A DNA stretch of 64,000 nucleotides from CAYRGG01 sp964423745 (GTDB taxonomy: Bacteria > Pseudomonadota > Gammaproteobacteria > Competibacterales > Competibacteraceae). The notes below the pieces were generated by a model. It saw only the letters and a program-made list of their open reading frames with translations. It had not been told where the DNA came from and made no database searches. Positions 26,691 through 35,459 of the stretch are shown here, piece after piece. The position numbers were made by a program, and so were the translations under genes. Every line of letters starts with the position of its first letter. Position 1 is the first letter of the stretch. The stretch lies in the NCBI GenBank assembly GCA_964423745.1, contig CAYRGG010000004.1, positions 52,052-116,051 on the forward strand, read 5' to 3'.

Positions 26691-27943
26691 AATTTGACCG
26701 TCACACTGGCGTTGCTAAAAACAGCATTACCCAAAGCGGGTTTTGACAGATCATGGTCACTATTTTTCGTAAGATTATTAGCCATGATATAAAGCTGCCC
26801 AATGGCTTCACCCATGACATCTAAATCGATGTCGTGGACGTCGAAGGGGTTAGCCACATCGCGAAGCATGGTAATGGTGAGTCGTCCACCCAGGTGCTGG
26901 CGGAACTCTTCTAACCCCCCAAGGATGACATCAATTTGGTTCAGGGTTGGATCCCAGAGGGGCATACCCAGATCATGCAGACATTGGCATACGGCTTGTG
27001 CCTGGTGTTCAGGAAAGCCAAACTTCAAGTGCGAATACATGCAGTCTAGGGCGACGCCTATGCCTACGGCTTCCCCGTGGCGAATTCGATAGTCGCTCAT
27101 GGGTTCCATCTTATGGGCGGACCAGTGTCCAAAATCCAGGGGTCTGGCTTCCAAGGCTTCGAACGGATCTCCGCCTTCAGTGATGTGACTAAGATGATGC
27201 AGACACGACTTTTGAATCACTGGAAAAGCGCGTGTCATATCACGATGACGGATTTGCCTTGCGTGTCTGCATAAAAAATGAAAGTCGTCGCGATTTTTTA
27301 AAAGGGAAACTTTAACGGCTTCGCTAAAGCCACAACGGAAGTCACGATCCGGGAGACTTTCTAGGAGAGCAGCATCGTTAATCACAGCCCAAGGTACTGC
27401 AAAGGTGCCAACCCAATTTTTCTTACCAAAATAGTTGATGGCATTTTTGACGCCCACCCCTGAATCCCCTTGAGCAAGAGTTGTGGTTGGCAGACGCACC
27501 AGACGAATACCCCGATGGGCGGTGGCGGCGGCAAAACCAACGGCATCGAGAATGGCGCCACCACCGATTACGATAATATAACTGCGGCGATCCAAGTCGT
27601 ATTGATTAATCAGAGTCAACAGCTGTTTAACGGGAACCGATGTATTTTTAACCGCCTCGCCACCGGGCAGGAGACATAGCTTGTGGTCGTTACCAACAAC
27701 ATCAATATGTTTAGCATCAATAAGTCGTTTTCCGAGCCTTCGGACATGCTCACTGTGAGTGTAAACATCACCATCAACGACGATCATAACCTTGGGTTTC
27801 TTGCCATGTTCGCTTTCCAAAACCCTGAGAAGCACAGCAAATTCGTTCTCAGAAATATCCTGAGTAAATCGCAGCCGATGCATAAATGGCACCTGGAAAG
27901 ACATATCCACCGACGTGTGACTCGATTCCAATACCGCTGTCAT
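26687..27943 (-). CDS. 3-Dehydroquinate synthase-like sugar phosphate cyclase (EboD-like)
   Basis: About 418 residues of the dehydroquinate synthase / sugar phosphate cyclase superfamily. NAD-binding 'VIGGGAILDAVGFAAA' at ~125-140, 'GFSEAVKVSLL' with Glu208, 'FGHWSAHKME' with His273 and 'RHGEAVGIG' with His289 are present; Glu208, His273 and His289 are the expected zinc ligands, and the 16-residue His spacing equals that of classical enzymes. It is longer than AroB (about 360) and its 'HWSAHK' differs from 'HT.GHA', so it is probably not the shikimate enzyme. EboD and 7-phosphate cyclases making valiolone-like cyclitols are the closest ideas. First gene of the operon; ATG 27943 has GGAG upstream. 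Confidence 0.8.
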   Translation of the reverse strand: MTAVLESSHTSVDMSFQVPFMHRLRFTQDISENEFAVLLRVLESEHGKKPKVMIVVDGDVYTHSEHVRRLGKRLIDAKHIDVVGNDHKLCLLPGGEAVKNTSVPVKQLLTLINQYDLDRRSYIIVIGGGAILDAVGFAAATAHRGIRLVRLPTTTLAQGDSGVGVKNAINYFGKKNWVGTFAVPWAVINDAALLESLPDRDFRCGFSEAVKVSLLKNRDDFHFLCRHARQIRHRDMTRAFPVIQKSCLHHLSHITEGGDPFEALEARPLDFGHWSAHKMEPMSDYRIRHGEAVGIGVALDCMYSHLKFGFPEHQAQAVCQCLHDLGMPLWDPTLNQIDVILGGLEEFRQHLGGRLTITMLRDVANPFDVHDIDLDVMGEAIGQLYIMANNLTKNSDHDLSKPALGNAVFSNASVTVKL

Positions 27944-28240
27944 TATCAACTCCAGATAGTGTGTATGTTTGCTTTAGTTGATCTTTGAATCGTGTTTGTA
28001 CAAACAGTTCCTCAAAAAATGGGTCAGCAGCGCTAAAAAAGCGAACTTATGTATAGTAAAGCTAGACAAAATAGAAACAAATCTTTAATGAAACTTTTAT
28101 ATACTAAAGCAATCAACAAGGTTTGCGCCAAAAAACACTATCAATAGATAGGCTTGTACCTAATTTTCTTATTTTTGAACTATAAAAATCGGCTATTTTG
28201 TAGCTTCTGTGGCTGTTGAATTGGAATAGGAACTATTTTT
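27944..28240. promoter_or_regulatory. AT-rich divergent promoter region of the cyclase operon and epimerase gene
   Basis: This ~300-base stretch lies between two divergent starts, so both promoters must be here. It is distinctly AT-rich with several runs of A and T. No clear -35/-10 pair or operator could be fixed by eye. A 32-codon plus-strand frame at 28049-28147 lacks a ribosome binding site and was not accepted as a gene. Confidence 0.45.
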
Positions 28241-29176
28241 GTGACATTTCTGGTAACGGGTGCGGCGGGGTTTATAGGTAGTCATTCCGTAGACCTGCTT
28301 TTGCAAAAAGAGATTTCTGTAATTGGCATTGATAACTTACGCACAGGTGATCTACGCAATCTAGAGATCGCCCAGTCAAAACAAAATTTTGTTTTTTTTC
28401 AAACCGACATCATCGATGAGAAAACTCTGAGAACGCTTTTTGAGAAATACAGATTTGAAGGCGTATTGCATTTAGCGGCTTTAGTCAGTGTTGAAGAGAG
28501 TTTTACTGAAATCCAACATAACGCGCAAATAAATCTATATAGTACGGACTTACTAGCCCGCTTATGTATAGAATATGGCTGTAAACGATTTGTCTTTGCA
28601 TCATCTGCAGCGGTTTACGGTGACAACCCCGTGCTACCAAGTCGAGAGGACCACAAAACCAACCCTCGCTCGCCTTATGCGGGCGCCAAGCTAGCCAGTG
28701 AGGTTATGCTGCTCACTTATGCAGCCCATTTTGATATCGAGGTGGTGTGTTTCCGGTATTTTAATGTCTATGGCACCCGGCAAAACCCTCATTCACCTTA
28801 TTCCGGCGTACTATCGATTTTTTTGCAACGTTTTAGTTCAAACCGACCCATCACGGTGTATGGCGATGGTGAACAAACCCGGGATTTTATTTCGGTGCAG
28901 GATGTCGCCTTTGCCAACGCCTACGCACTGACAACACTCCATGTTGTATCTGGACAATACAATGTATGTACGGGTCGGGCCATGTCTCTTAACCATATAC
29001 TCGACATCCTTCGTGACGGGTATTCCAAGTCACCATCCATACACTACGCTGATACCAGGGTTGGTGATATCCGGGACTCCCTAGGTGATGCCACCCACTC
29101 CAGGGATTGGCTAGGAATTGTTGCGCAGATTTCCTTGGAAGAAGGGTTGCGAGACCTTATTGATGTAAATCCGTAA
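28241..29176 (+). CDS. NAD-dependent sugar-nucleotide epimerase (UDP-glucose 4-epimerase type)
   Basis: A 311-residue extended SDR. 'LVTGAAGFIGSHSVDLL' gives the GxxGxxG NAD motif, 'FASSAAVYGDN' the catalytic Ser region and 'SPYAGAKLASE' the YxxxK pair; 'TRDFISVQDVAFA' is the conserved C-terminal block. It would interconvert UDP-hexoses or make a related nucleotide sugar. The start is a GTG at 28241 with AGGA upstream. It is divergent from the cyclase operon and might supply the sugar for the operon's glycosyltransferase or for the polysaccharide genes on the other side. Confidence 0.84.
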   Translation: MTFLVTGAAGFIGSHSVDLLLQKEISVIGIDNLRTGDLRNLEIAQSKQNFVFFQTDIIDEKTLRTLFEKYRFEGVLHLAALVSVEESFTEIQHNAQINLYSTDLLARLCIEYGCKRFVFASSAAVYGDNPVLPSREDHKTNPRSPYAGAKLASEVMLLTYAAHFDIEVVCFRYFNVYGTRQNPHSPYSGVLSIFLQRFSSNRPITVYGDGEQTRDFISVQDVAFANAYALTTLHVVSGQYNVCTGRAMSLNHILDILRDGYSKSPSIHYADTRVGDIRDSLGDATHSRDWLGIVAQISLEEGLRDLIDVNP

Positions 29177-29194
29177 ATTCTCGATCCTTCGCCG

Positions 29195-29614
29195 TTACAT
29201 CGCTGGTAGAATTGCAATACCAGCCTCATCAGCAGCCGCTACAAGCGCCTGGTCCGTGGTCGCCAGCGCACAATGACGGCGAATGGCAAGTTCTAGATAA
29301 CTTGCATCATACGCGGTCAAGGTCGCCGTTTTTGCAAGCGCGTAAATCTCATGCAGGGCGCGAGGCGCTGTTTGATCATCTATATCAATAGGAAGCAGCG
29401 AAAGCTGCTCGATAAAAGCACCCGCTTGTGCTGCCTTGATACGTTGACGCCTTTCGGCCATGAGGAGCACATTAGCTACTTCTAAGGGCCATAATGCAGG
29501 CACGATCGCCTTCTCACTTTGGAAGCGTTCAAGAATGGCCCACGTCTCTGCTGTGGCTTCATCGGCAAAGCACCACGCCATCGTGATAGAGACATCGAGC
29601 ACAAATCTGCTCAC
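29195..29614 (-). CDS. vapC: PIN-domain toxin (VapC family)
   Basis: A 139-residue PIN-domain ribonuclease. 'FVLDVSITMAWCF.DE' supplies the first acidic residue, 'ALWPLEVANVL' a second, and 'TAYDASYLELAIR' plus 'LATTDQALVAAADEAGI' the C-terminal acidic pair. Length is typical. It overlaps its antitoxin gene by 4 bases. VapC toxins cleave tRNA or rRNA when released from the antitoxin. Confidence 0.88.
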   Translation of the reverse strand: MSRFVLDVSITMAWCFADEATAETWAILERFQSEKAIVPALWPLEVANVLLMAERRQRIKAAQAGAFIEQLSLLPIDIDDQTAPRALHEIYALAKTATLTAYDASYLELAIRRHCALATTDQALVAAADEAGIAILPAM

Positions 29615-29850
29615 TTGCGTCCTTCGTCCCGAAGTTCGCGAACGGATAACCCGTTAAGACGACAATCCTTTGCCAACACCTTAATCTGTTCAATGGCTGC
29701 AGCAGTTCGTTCGCGGTCTAAGCTTTTTTCAGGCACTAGACGTGCAATAGGCTTACCCCGTCGGGTGATCAGTACTTCCTCTCCGTGTTCTACCTGTTCA
29801 AGTAGTTTTGAAAGGTGGGTCTTGGCCTCAAAGGCGCCGACAGTATTCAT
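29611..29850 (-). CDS. Phd/YefM-family antitoxin
   Basis: A 79-residue protein beginning 'VGAFEAKTHLSKLLEQVEHGEEVLITRRGKPIARLVP', the standard Phd/YefM DNA-binding domain, with a charged C-terminal toxin-binding tail. It precedes and overlaps the PIN toxin gene, so they form one operon that is probably autoregulated by the antitoxin. Confidence 0.9.
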   Translation of the reverse strand: MNTVGAFEAKTHLSKLLEQVEHGEEVLITRRGKPIARLVPEKSLDRERTAAAIEQIKVLAKDCRLNGLSVRELRDEGRK

Positions 29851-29984
29851 CTGAATTCCAAAAAGTTACTGGTTTATTAAGCTAGTTTATTAGTTAGAGC
29901 GATGGTTGTCTATCCTGGAGAGTATAAAAAAAATGACGATGGACATTGTCTCTTGACCTCCTCTCATTCCCCAGTGTCCCCTGT

Positions 29985-30989
29985 CTATGAATTTGGCGTT
30001 GACTTACCGCTAGGCTTTGGCAGGGAGGGGCCGACGAAGCTCGCCACCGCGCCAAAAAGAAAGTTCCCTCCGATAACGACAAAGTAACTGGTGAGTGATG
30101 CAGCCAGGGCTACGCTGGGCGATACCCCCGCGCTGCCGAAGAAGAATACAAACGCGCCTTCCTTCAGCCCGAGACCAAAAAGCGATACCGGCAGCAGAAC
30201 GATCAGCAAGATGATGGGGACTAGCGCCAGGGTCATTAAAAACGGCTGCGGTTCCCCAATCGCGTCAAAGAGAAAATGAATGGACCCCACTCGAGCCAGT
30301 AAAAACAGGCATGACAAAGCGACTACCGGAATGGCAATGCGTTGCGTTGTGAGCAGCATAACCATCGACCCGTGTATCTTTGCAGCGCCATGAAGGGCAC
30401 GATTCAGCCAGACCGAACCGGGTGCAATGCACGTTAGCCTCTGCACCAGTCCCATAAAAAGGGTCATGACAGCGGGTAAAGTCACTATGACACAGGCCAC
30501 CACGACCCCCAGCGCCAGTCCGATGACAACCTGGATAGCAGGCGTCGAGAAGGGGACACAGCCCTGCCAAAACCAAAGAAAACTGACAGCTAACAGCGAG
30601 GTCGCCGCCGTAATGGCAACATTGGCGAGGCGATCCGCAACGATGGTGGCCGTTGCGAAGGAGACGCCGCTTTCATGATGACGCAGCAGCACGATGCGGG
30701 TGACATCCACGGCGACGGAGTTGGGAAAAATCAAGCTATAAAAATCTGATAAGAAGATCGCCCTCTGCACCACGGCGTATGACACCGTCGACGACGTGCC
30801 TCCCAGTAGCACCCACCATTTCGCCCCCATTAAGAGCCGGGTGGCTAGAAAACAGGCGCCTGCAGCAGCGAGCCAGAGCGGTTGGACGTTCTGCAATGAA
30901 CGGATAACTTCGTCCATATTCACGAACTGAAGGACTACCATCAACAGGGTAACCCCAACCACAATCCGCAGCATCAACTTGGCCATCAT
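29985..30989 (-). CDS. Lysylphosphatidylglycerol synthase TM-region / UPF0104 flippase-like protein
   Basis: A 334-residue membrane protein with about eight hydrophobic segments. 'PLWLAAAGACFLATRLLMGAKWWVLL', 'IFPNSVAVDVTRIVLL' and 'LPVSLFGLGLKEGAFVFFFG..GVSPSVALAASL' fit the LPG_synthase_TM/UPF0104 family. Members occur with polysaccharide and lipid-linked sugar genes and may move lipids. It lies 70 bases downstream of the NodB-like gene on the same strand. The coding DNA looks more G+C-rich than the epimerase gene next to it. Confidence 0.78.
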   Translation of the reverse strand: MMAKLMLRIVVGVTLLMVVLQFVNMDEVIRSLQNVQPLWLAAAGACFLATRLLMGAKWWVLLGGTSSTVSYAVVQRAIFLSDFYSLIFPNSVAVDVTRIVLLRHHESGVSFATATIVADRLANVAITAATSLLAVSFLWFWQGCVPFSTPAIQVVIGLALGVVVACVIVTLPAVMTLFMGLVQRLTCIAPGSVWLNRALHGAAKIHGSMVMLLTTQRIAIPVVALSCLFLLARVGSIHFLFDAIGEPQPFLMTLALVPIILLIVLLPVSLFGLGLKEGAFVFFFGSAGVSPSVALAASLTSYFVVIGGNFLFGAVASFVGPSLPKPSGKSTPNS

Positions 30990-31059
30990 CAGGGGTGTCC
31001 AAAGACGTGAAAAAGCGCTGCCCTCATGATGAGTTTCGCGGAGTAATCGTCGAACGACA

Positions 31060-32247
31060 TCAGTATGGACGGGCGCCCGTCAAGCGCCTGCGCAGCTTGG
31101 ACCCATAGATGGCTGCGACTGACTTTCTGCCACGTCCCGGCAGCCGAAACACAAAATCGCACTTCAGCCGTACTAACCCCATGGGATCATCTCCGGGGCG
31201 ATTGATAGCAGTCTCTGGTGAGACGCCCCAAAAGACCCCCTCTAGCCCTAACTCTCGAGCGATGCGAGTTAATGTGGAACCCCCCAGGGTAAATGGAACG
31301 CACAAAGTTCTGCCGGCGGCAGGGTCGCCCAGTTCGCGCTGCAGGAACTCCCGGGCAAGGGCTATCTCGTTACGCATGTCAGCCGCTAGGTCCTCCGGGG
31401 GGATGACTGAGATTGCACTGTTGGGCAGGCGACTGCGCAGGTGAGCAACATCTTTAGTGCCCAGGTTGCCTCCAAGGTCAGCCATCAGGTCAACAGCCGC
31501 GGCCCTAAATGGCTCGCAGGCTTCACGCTGAACCCACAACGCCGGGCCGTCTTGGAAAAACCCACGCACTGGAAACACGGGAAGACCCAGGTAATCAGAA
31601 GCCTGGTGTTGCAGGGGCGACATGTTACAAGACAGATAGGGGCTATGCACAGCATTCGACGGCGAAAAATCGTCTTTTGGCTGAATCGCCGACAGCAACT
31701 GCGACCCGCTGAATAGGCGACGATGGAGGTGTGAATGGGAGTCCACTGTGACCACACCGGAGCTATGCATGCGCCTAAGCTCTTCCCAGGAACAAACCTC
31801 ACGATCATCCGGGTCGATCTGGCGCAACTGCTCCAGGGTGACGTGACCGCTCCACATATCATCGAGATTCCAGCGTACTGCAAAGTCTGGCGTCCAGCCG
31901 GTTATCGCAAAGAGGATGGCCTTGGCTGCAAATTTGCGCAGTAGAGGATAACCATAGATCCAAAAACTGGACCGAGCATCATCAAAGGTCAGCAGGATCT
32001 CCCGGGGCAACGGGGTGCGGCGGCCGTTAATAGTATCTAAAAATTCGTCCAGGGATAACGTTTTATAGCCATTAATGTGTAAATACGTAAGCTGCGCTTC
32101 TAGCTCGGCAGGAACGACGGTATGAAATACGAACACGGGAATTTCGCCTGCGGGTAGATCCTGACACTGCCTAGTCACAAACGATGGATAACAACGATGC
32201 AGCGCACTGACTTCTTGAGCCATCTCACGGAGGGGAAGTCGTTTCAT
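31060..32247 (-). CDS. Polysaccharide deacetylase (NodB homology)
   Basis: A 395-residue protein. 'IPVFVFHTVVP' opens the domain, 'EILLTFDDARSSFWIYGYPLL' is the catalytic TFDD motif and 'VTVDSHSHLHRRLF' carries the metal-binding HxxxH. The catalytic barrel is followed by about 200 residues with a segment 'LCVPFTLGGSTLTRIARELG' typical of C-terminal NodB strands. It should deacetylate an N-acetyl-sugar polymer or precursor. It is separated by 4 bases from the upstream GT2 gene, so it is cotranscribed. No signal peptide is seen. Confidence 0.8.
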   Translation of the reverse strand: MKRLPLREMAQEVSALHRCYPSFVTRQCQDLPAGEIPVFVFHTVVPAELEAQLTYLHINGYKTLSLDEFLDTINGRRTPLPREILLTFDDARSSFWIYGYPLLRKFAAKAILFAITGWTPDFAVRWNLDDMWSGHVTLEQLRQIDPDDREVCSWEELRRMHSSGVVTVDSHSHLHRRLFSGSQLLSAIQPKDDFSPSNAVHSPYLSCNMSPLQHQASDYLGLPVFPVRGFFQDGPALWVQREACEPFRAAAVDLMADLGGNLGTKDVAHLRSRLPNSAISVIPPEDLAADMRNEIALAREFLQRELGDPAAGRTLCVPFTLGGSTLTRIARELGLEGVFWGVSPETAINRPGDDPMGLVRLKCDFVFRLPGRGRKSVAAIYGSKLRRRLTGARPY

Positions 32248-32251
32248 GATC

Positions 32252-33367
32252 TCACACCTGGTCGCTGCGGGATTTTTTGCCCGAACGGGATGACTGAGAC
32301 TGTCTATCCACCCAGTTCACGAGCCGCCAGTTTGCATCGAAGAGAATTTGCAAACCTTTCACAAAGACCCGAACCATCCGTCCTGGGTGGCTCTTGCTCG
32401 GCACCTCGAATGCGCCCGCCCAGAAGACGTCCGAGTCAGCGACACGCCTGCGTCGCTGTATCTCGGACCGCATCGCCAGGATATCGCGTCGCTCTCGCCA
32501 CGTAGCAACCACAGCGCGGACGTAGGCAGACATAAATCCACCGGGAATACTCGCCGCAATAAGCACCATCTCGAATAAAATAAGGCTCGGTGAAATCAAG
32601 ATCAAGGTCCTGATGCGGTACAAAGTATACAACAACCGCAAGCGGTTATAAATTTGACCAAACGCACGTTGTGTCCCGTGCTCCTTCGAGGGGTGGGCGC
32701 AAACCGCCGTTGGCACATGCAAGCATTTAAAACCATAGAGTGCGCCACGGATGTGTAGCTCGCCATCGTCGCCCCAAGCATGCAGGTATCCCTCGTCGAA
32801 CAAACCGATATGCTTGGCCCAGGCCATATCAAGCATCATGATACCGCCGCCATAGGCAGGGTAGGGTGTAAGCTTACCGACCTGTGCCACCGCAGTCCCG
32901 CGACGGTTACCAATCCCCAGGGCAAGGAAGTGTATGCCATTGCCGTCCTGGTAGATAATGTCGGGACGATCACTATACAGAAGTCGAGGTGTAGCGCAGA
33001 AGATACACGGATCGGACATGATAACCCTAAGTAGCTCGTGCAAACAGCCAGGTAGCAACATGATATCGTTGTCTGCGAGAAAAATGTGCGTACCTCGTGC
33101 AGCGCGTAGGCCCTGATTGCGTACATAGCCGACGTTGCCCGTGTTCCGGCCGATAGGCAAAACCCGTACTTCTGGGTAGTTGTCATGCAGCCACTCAACG
33201 GACTCATCGGTGGACCCGTCATCGACGACGATTATCTCCTCCAGTTCAATCGGGTAAGCCATAATGCTTTTCAACATAGCTGGTAGGGTATTTATCCCGT
33301 TGTAGTTGACGATGACGACAGAGAGCCGCACGGACGGATCATGTTGTTGAATTGATACACTTATCAT
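32252..33367 (-). CDS. GT2-family glycosyltransferase
   Basis: A 371-residue GT-A enzyme: 'LSVVIVNYNGINTLPAMLKSI', 'EEIIVVDDGSTDESVEWL' and the DxD-type 'THIFLADNDIMLLPG' define the nucleotide-sugar site. 'FDEGYLHAWGDDGELHIRG' carries the catalytic acidic residues. Toward the C-terminus there is a hydrophobic stretch ('LILISPSLILFEMVLIAASIPG') that may associate with the membrane. It leads a three-gene set with a NodB deacetylase and a flippase-like protein, suggesting surface polysaccharide or lipid-linked sugar synthesis. Confidence 0.85.
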   Translation of the reverse strand: MISVSIQQHDPSVRLSVVIVNYNGINTLPAMLKSIMAYPIELEEIIVVDDGSTDESVEWLHDNYPEVRVLPIGRNTGNVGYVRNQGLRAARGTHIFLADNDIMLLPGCLHELLRVIMSDPCIFCATPRLLYSDRPDIIYQDGNGIHFLALGIGNRRGTAVAQVGKLTPYPAYGGGIMMLDMAWAKHIGLFDEGYLHAWGDDGELHIRGALYGFKCLHVPTAVCAHPSKEHGTQRAFGQIYNRLRLLYTLYRIRTLILISPSLILFEMVLIAASIPGGFMSAYVRAVVATWRERRDILAMRSEIQRRRRVADSDVFWAGAFEVPSKSHPGRMVRVFVKGLQILFDANWRLVNWVDRQSQSSRSGKKSRSDQV

Positions 33368-33560
33368 GATGTAAAATTACTTGGCGGCTTACTGACTACC
33401 CATGCTGCAAATTTTTTTGTAGACAAAATTTATCTGCAAAATCGGAGGTTTAAAACCCGTGATAGATAGACAATCCATTAAGTTGTCAGTAATGTCGACG
33501 AACAGCGGATTATCAGATTTGTTAGTTTTGTAGTAGCAGTGACGACAAGGGCAAACCCTG

Positions 33561-34493
33561 CTAGTGGGGCACTAGCCCGGCTAACTTCGCCTTCGCCACG
33601 ATGGTCTCACACATTTTAAGGGAGGCGATATCGATCATTTTTCCGTTTACACTGACTGCGCCTTTACCTTCCTTGCGGGCAGCTTCATAAGCAGCTACAA
33701 CAGTCTGCGCCCACTCGATATCTTTTTCCGAGGGCACAAAGGTTTGATTGACGGTTTCTATTTGGCTGGGATGAATACACCATTTACCGTCAAAACCCAT
33801 GGCCCGGGCGATATGACTAGCTTGTTGTAAACCGTCAGGATCCTTGATACCCGCGAACGGCCCATCGATGACTCTTTTTTGATAGGCGCGTGCAGCGCTC
33901 ACCAAGGCGTACATCACAGAGTGCCAGCGATGGCCGGGGTAAAGCTTATCGTTGTCGTCGAATTCACCGATGGAGGCTAAAGGCATTTGCAGCGAGGCTG
34001 CATAATCACCGGAACCAAAAATAAACCCCTCCAAGCGTGTTGAACAGGCAGCAATGTCTTTGATATTGAGACAACCGGCTGCCGTTTCAATGAGCGCTTC
34101 GATGCCTATACGGTGAGTAAATTTTTTATAACTCTCGATCTGGCTGAGTAGGGTATCCACCATGTAGATATCTTCGGGGCGGTTGACCTTGGGCACTACG
34201 ATTAAATCGATGTTATTACCCGCAGCTTCAACGATATCGATAATATCCCGATAGGCAAAATAGGTATCGAGCCCGTTCATGCGATAGCATTTGAGTTTTT
34301 TACCAAAATCCAGTTCGGTATAGGCGCGGATGACATTAGCACGACTGGACTCTTTGTCCTCGAGTGTGACGGCGTCCTCAAGATCGATGCAGACGGCATC
34401 TGCTGCAGAGGCAGCCGTTTTTTGAATACGCTCCCAGTTTGACGCTGGCACCAGTAAAACCGATCGTTCTAGTCGCTCAATTTGCTCTGTCAT
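33561..34493 (-). CDS. mcl: L-malyl-CoA / beta-methylmalyl-CoA lyase-like (HpcH/HpaI, CitE type)
   Basis: A 310-residue TIM-barrel lyase. 'RSVLLVPASNWERIQKTAAS..DAVCIDLEDAV' opens the fold, 'LIETAAGCLNI' holds the metal-binding Glu, 'GSGDYAASLQMP' follows, and 'IDGPFAGIKDPDGL' is characteristic of malyl-CoA-type lyases. In the 3-hydroxypropionate bicycle this enzyme condenses propionyl-CoA with glyoxylate and cleaves citramalyl-CoA. It is the last of three adjacent same-strand genes; only 2 bases separate it from the hydratase gene, which supports that pathway over citrate lyase. Confidence 0.8.
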   Translation of the reverse strand: MTEQIERLERSVLLVPASNWERIQKTAASAADAVCIDLEDAVTLEDKESSRANVIRAYTELDFGKKLKCYRMNGLDTYFAYRDIIDIVEAAGNNIDLIVVPKVNRPEDIYMVDTLLSQIESYKKFTHRIGIEALIETAAGCLNIKDIAACSTRLEGFIFGSGDYAASLQMPLASIGEFDDNDKLYPGHRWHSVMYALVSAARAYQKRVIDGPFAGIKDPDGLQQASHIARAMGFDGKWCIHPSQIETVNQTFVPSEKDIEWAQTVVAAYEAARKEGKGAVSVNGKMIDIASLKMCETIVAKAKLAGLVPH

Positions 34494-34495
34494 GT

Positions 34496-35338
34496 TTATT
34501 TCCAGGTCACGGTAGCCTGCATGGCGATATTGCCTTCAGTATCTGCCGTATAAACGTCAGTGCTGCCATCTGGTTTGATTTGGCCAGCCAGTGATACGGC
34601 GTCAAAGTCAAACAAGGGTCGCATGGCGCGAAATTTAAAACTCGCCGGTTTTTTACCGGGGTTCTTTTGTTTTGCAGATTCGAAAAGCAACAGAGCCTGT
34701 AAGGGTCCATGTACCACCAGACCTGGGTATTTTTCTACCTCAGTGGCGTAGCGCCAATCGTAATGGATTTTATGACCATTAAAGGTCAAGGCGGAAAAAC
34801 GAAACAACAGTACTGGGTCGATGGGGTAGAGATCTTTCCAATCAAGATCAGAGGGAAGGGGATTTGGTTTTAGGGGTACAAAGGATGTCGGCATAGGCAA
34901 ATACACAATATCTTGTTCTTCTTCGACAGCCACGCCGCGGGTGGATTCAATAAGGTGTTTTACCGTCACAAACACCATTTTTCCAGCTTTCCCTTCTTTT
35001 TCTGAAATTTTCAATATCTCAGAATTTTTATGCATGGCCTCGCCGATCATGAGATCCCCATGAAAGGTGAGTCGACTGCTGGCCCACATGCGCCGCTCCA
35101 AGGCAATAGGTGGTAAAAAACCACCGCGTTTCGGGTGTCCATCGGCACCCACCTGCGCCATGCTGACCATGGGTAGAAAATATAGCCAATACCAAAGTTC
35201 CGGGAGCATCTGGCCATCACTGGCGTCAAAATCCTGGTAATTTAAGGTCAAAGCCAGGGCTTTAACCGGTGTTTTATAGACACAATCGGCAATTTTTTCT
35301 GTTTTACCTACCCAATGCTGCAAATCGATATTGTCCAT
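34496..35338 (-). CDS. meh: Mesaconyl-C4-CoA hydratase-like (MaoC-type)
   Basis: A 280-residue double hot-dog protein of the FAS1-like / MaoC dehydratase group: 'WYWLYFLPMVSMAQVGADGHPKRGGFLPP', 'LERRMWASSRLTFHGDLMIG' and 'NGHKIHYDWRYATEVEKYPGLVVHGPLQALLLF', the last being the hydratase motif with its Asp/His. Length and motifs fit mesaconyl-C4-CoA hydratase, which makes citramalyl-CoA. Neighbours on both sides encode the enzymes acting immediately before and after it. Confidence 0.8.
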   Translation of the reverse strand: MDNIDLQHWVGKTEKIADCVYKTPVKALALTLNYQDFDASDGQMLPELWYWLYFLPMVSMAQVGADGHPKRGGFLPPIALERRMWASSRLTFHGDLMIGEAMHKNSEILKISEKEGKAGKMVFVTVKHLIESTRGVAVEEEQDIVYLPMPTSFVPLKPNPLPSDLDWKDLYPIDPVLLFRFSALTFNGHKIHYDWRYATEVEKYPGLVVHGPLQALLLFESAKQKNPGKKPASFKFRAMRPLFDFDAVSLAGQIKPDGSTDVYTADTEGNIAMQATVTWK

Positions 35339-35459
35339 ACCGCGGTACCGAATTGATGTTTAAATTAAATGAATAAACGGATTAACAGATAATAGTATTT
35401 TTTTCTATGACTACCTATGGGTAGGTCAGTGTATGGCACAGCGCTTACCCTGGTTTTTG

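Noticed and set aside
26687..27943. Reading the cyclase as AroB (3-dehydroquinate synthase of the shikimate pathway)
   Set aside because: Longer than AroB, altered HWSAHK motif, and located in an operon with no shikimate genes.
18886..27943. Calling the operon an ebo (eboABCDEF) cluster
   Set aside because: Only the cyclase resembles EboD; no UbiA-type, TatD-type, xylose-isomerase-like or alkaline-phosphatase-like gene is present.
28049..28147. Short plus-strand frame of 32 codons upstream of the epimerase gene, considered as a YcaO precursor peptide
   Set aside because: No ribosome binding site, no leader-core layout, composition typical of AT-rich non-coding DNA.
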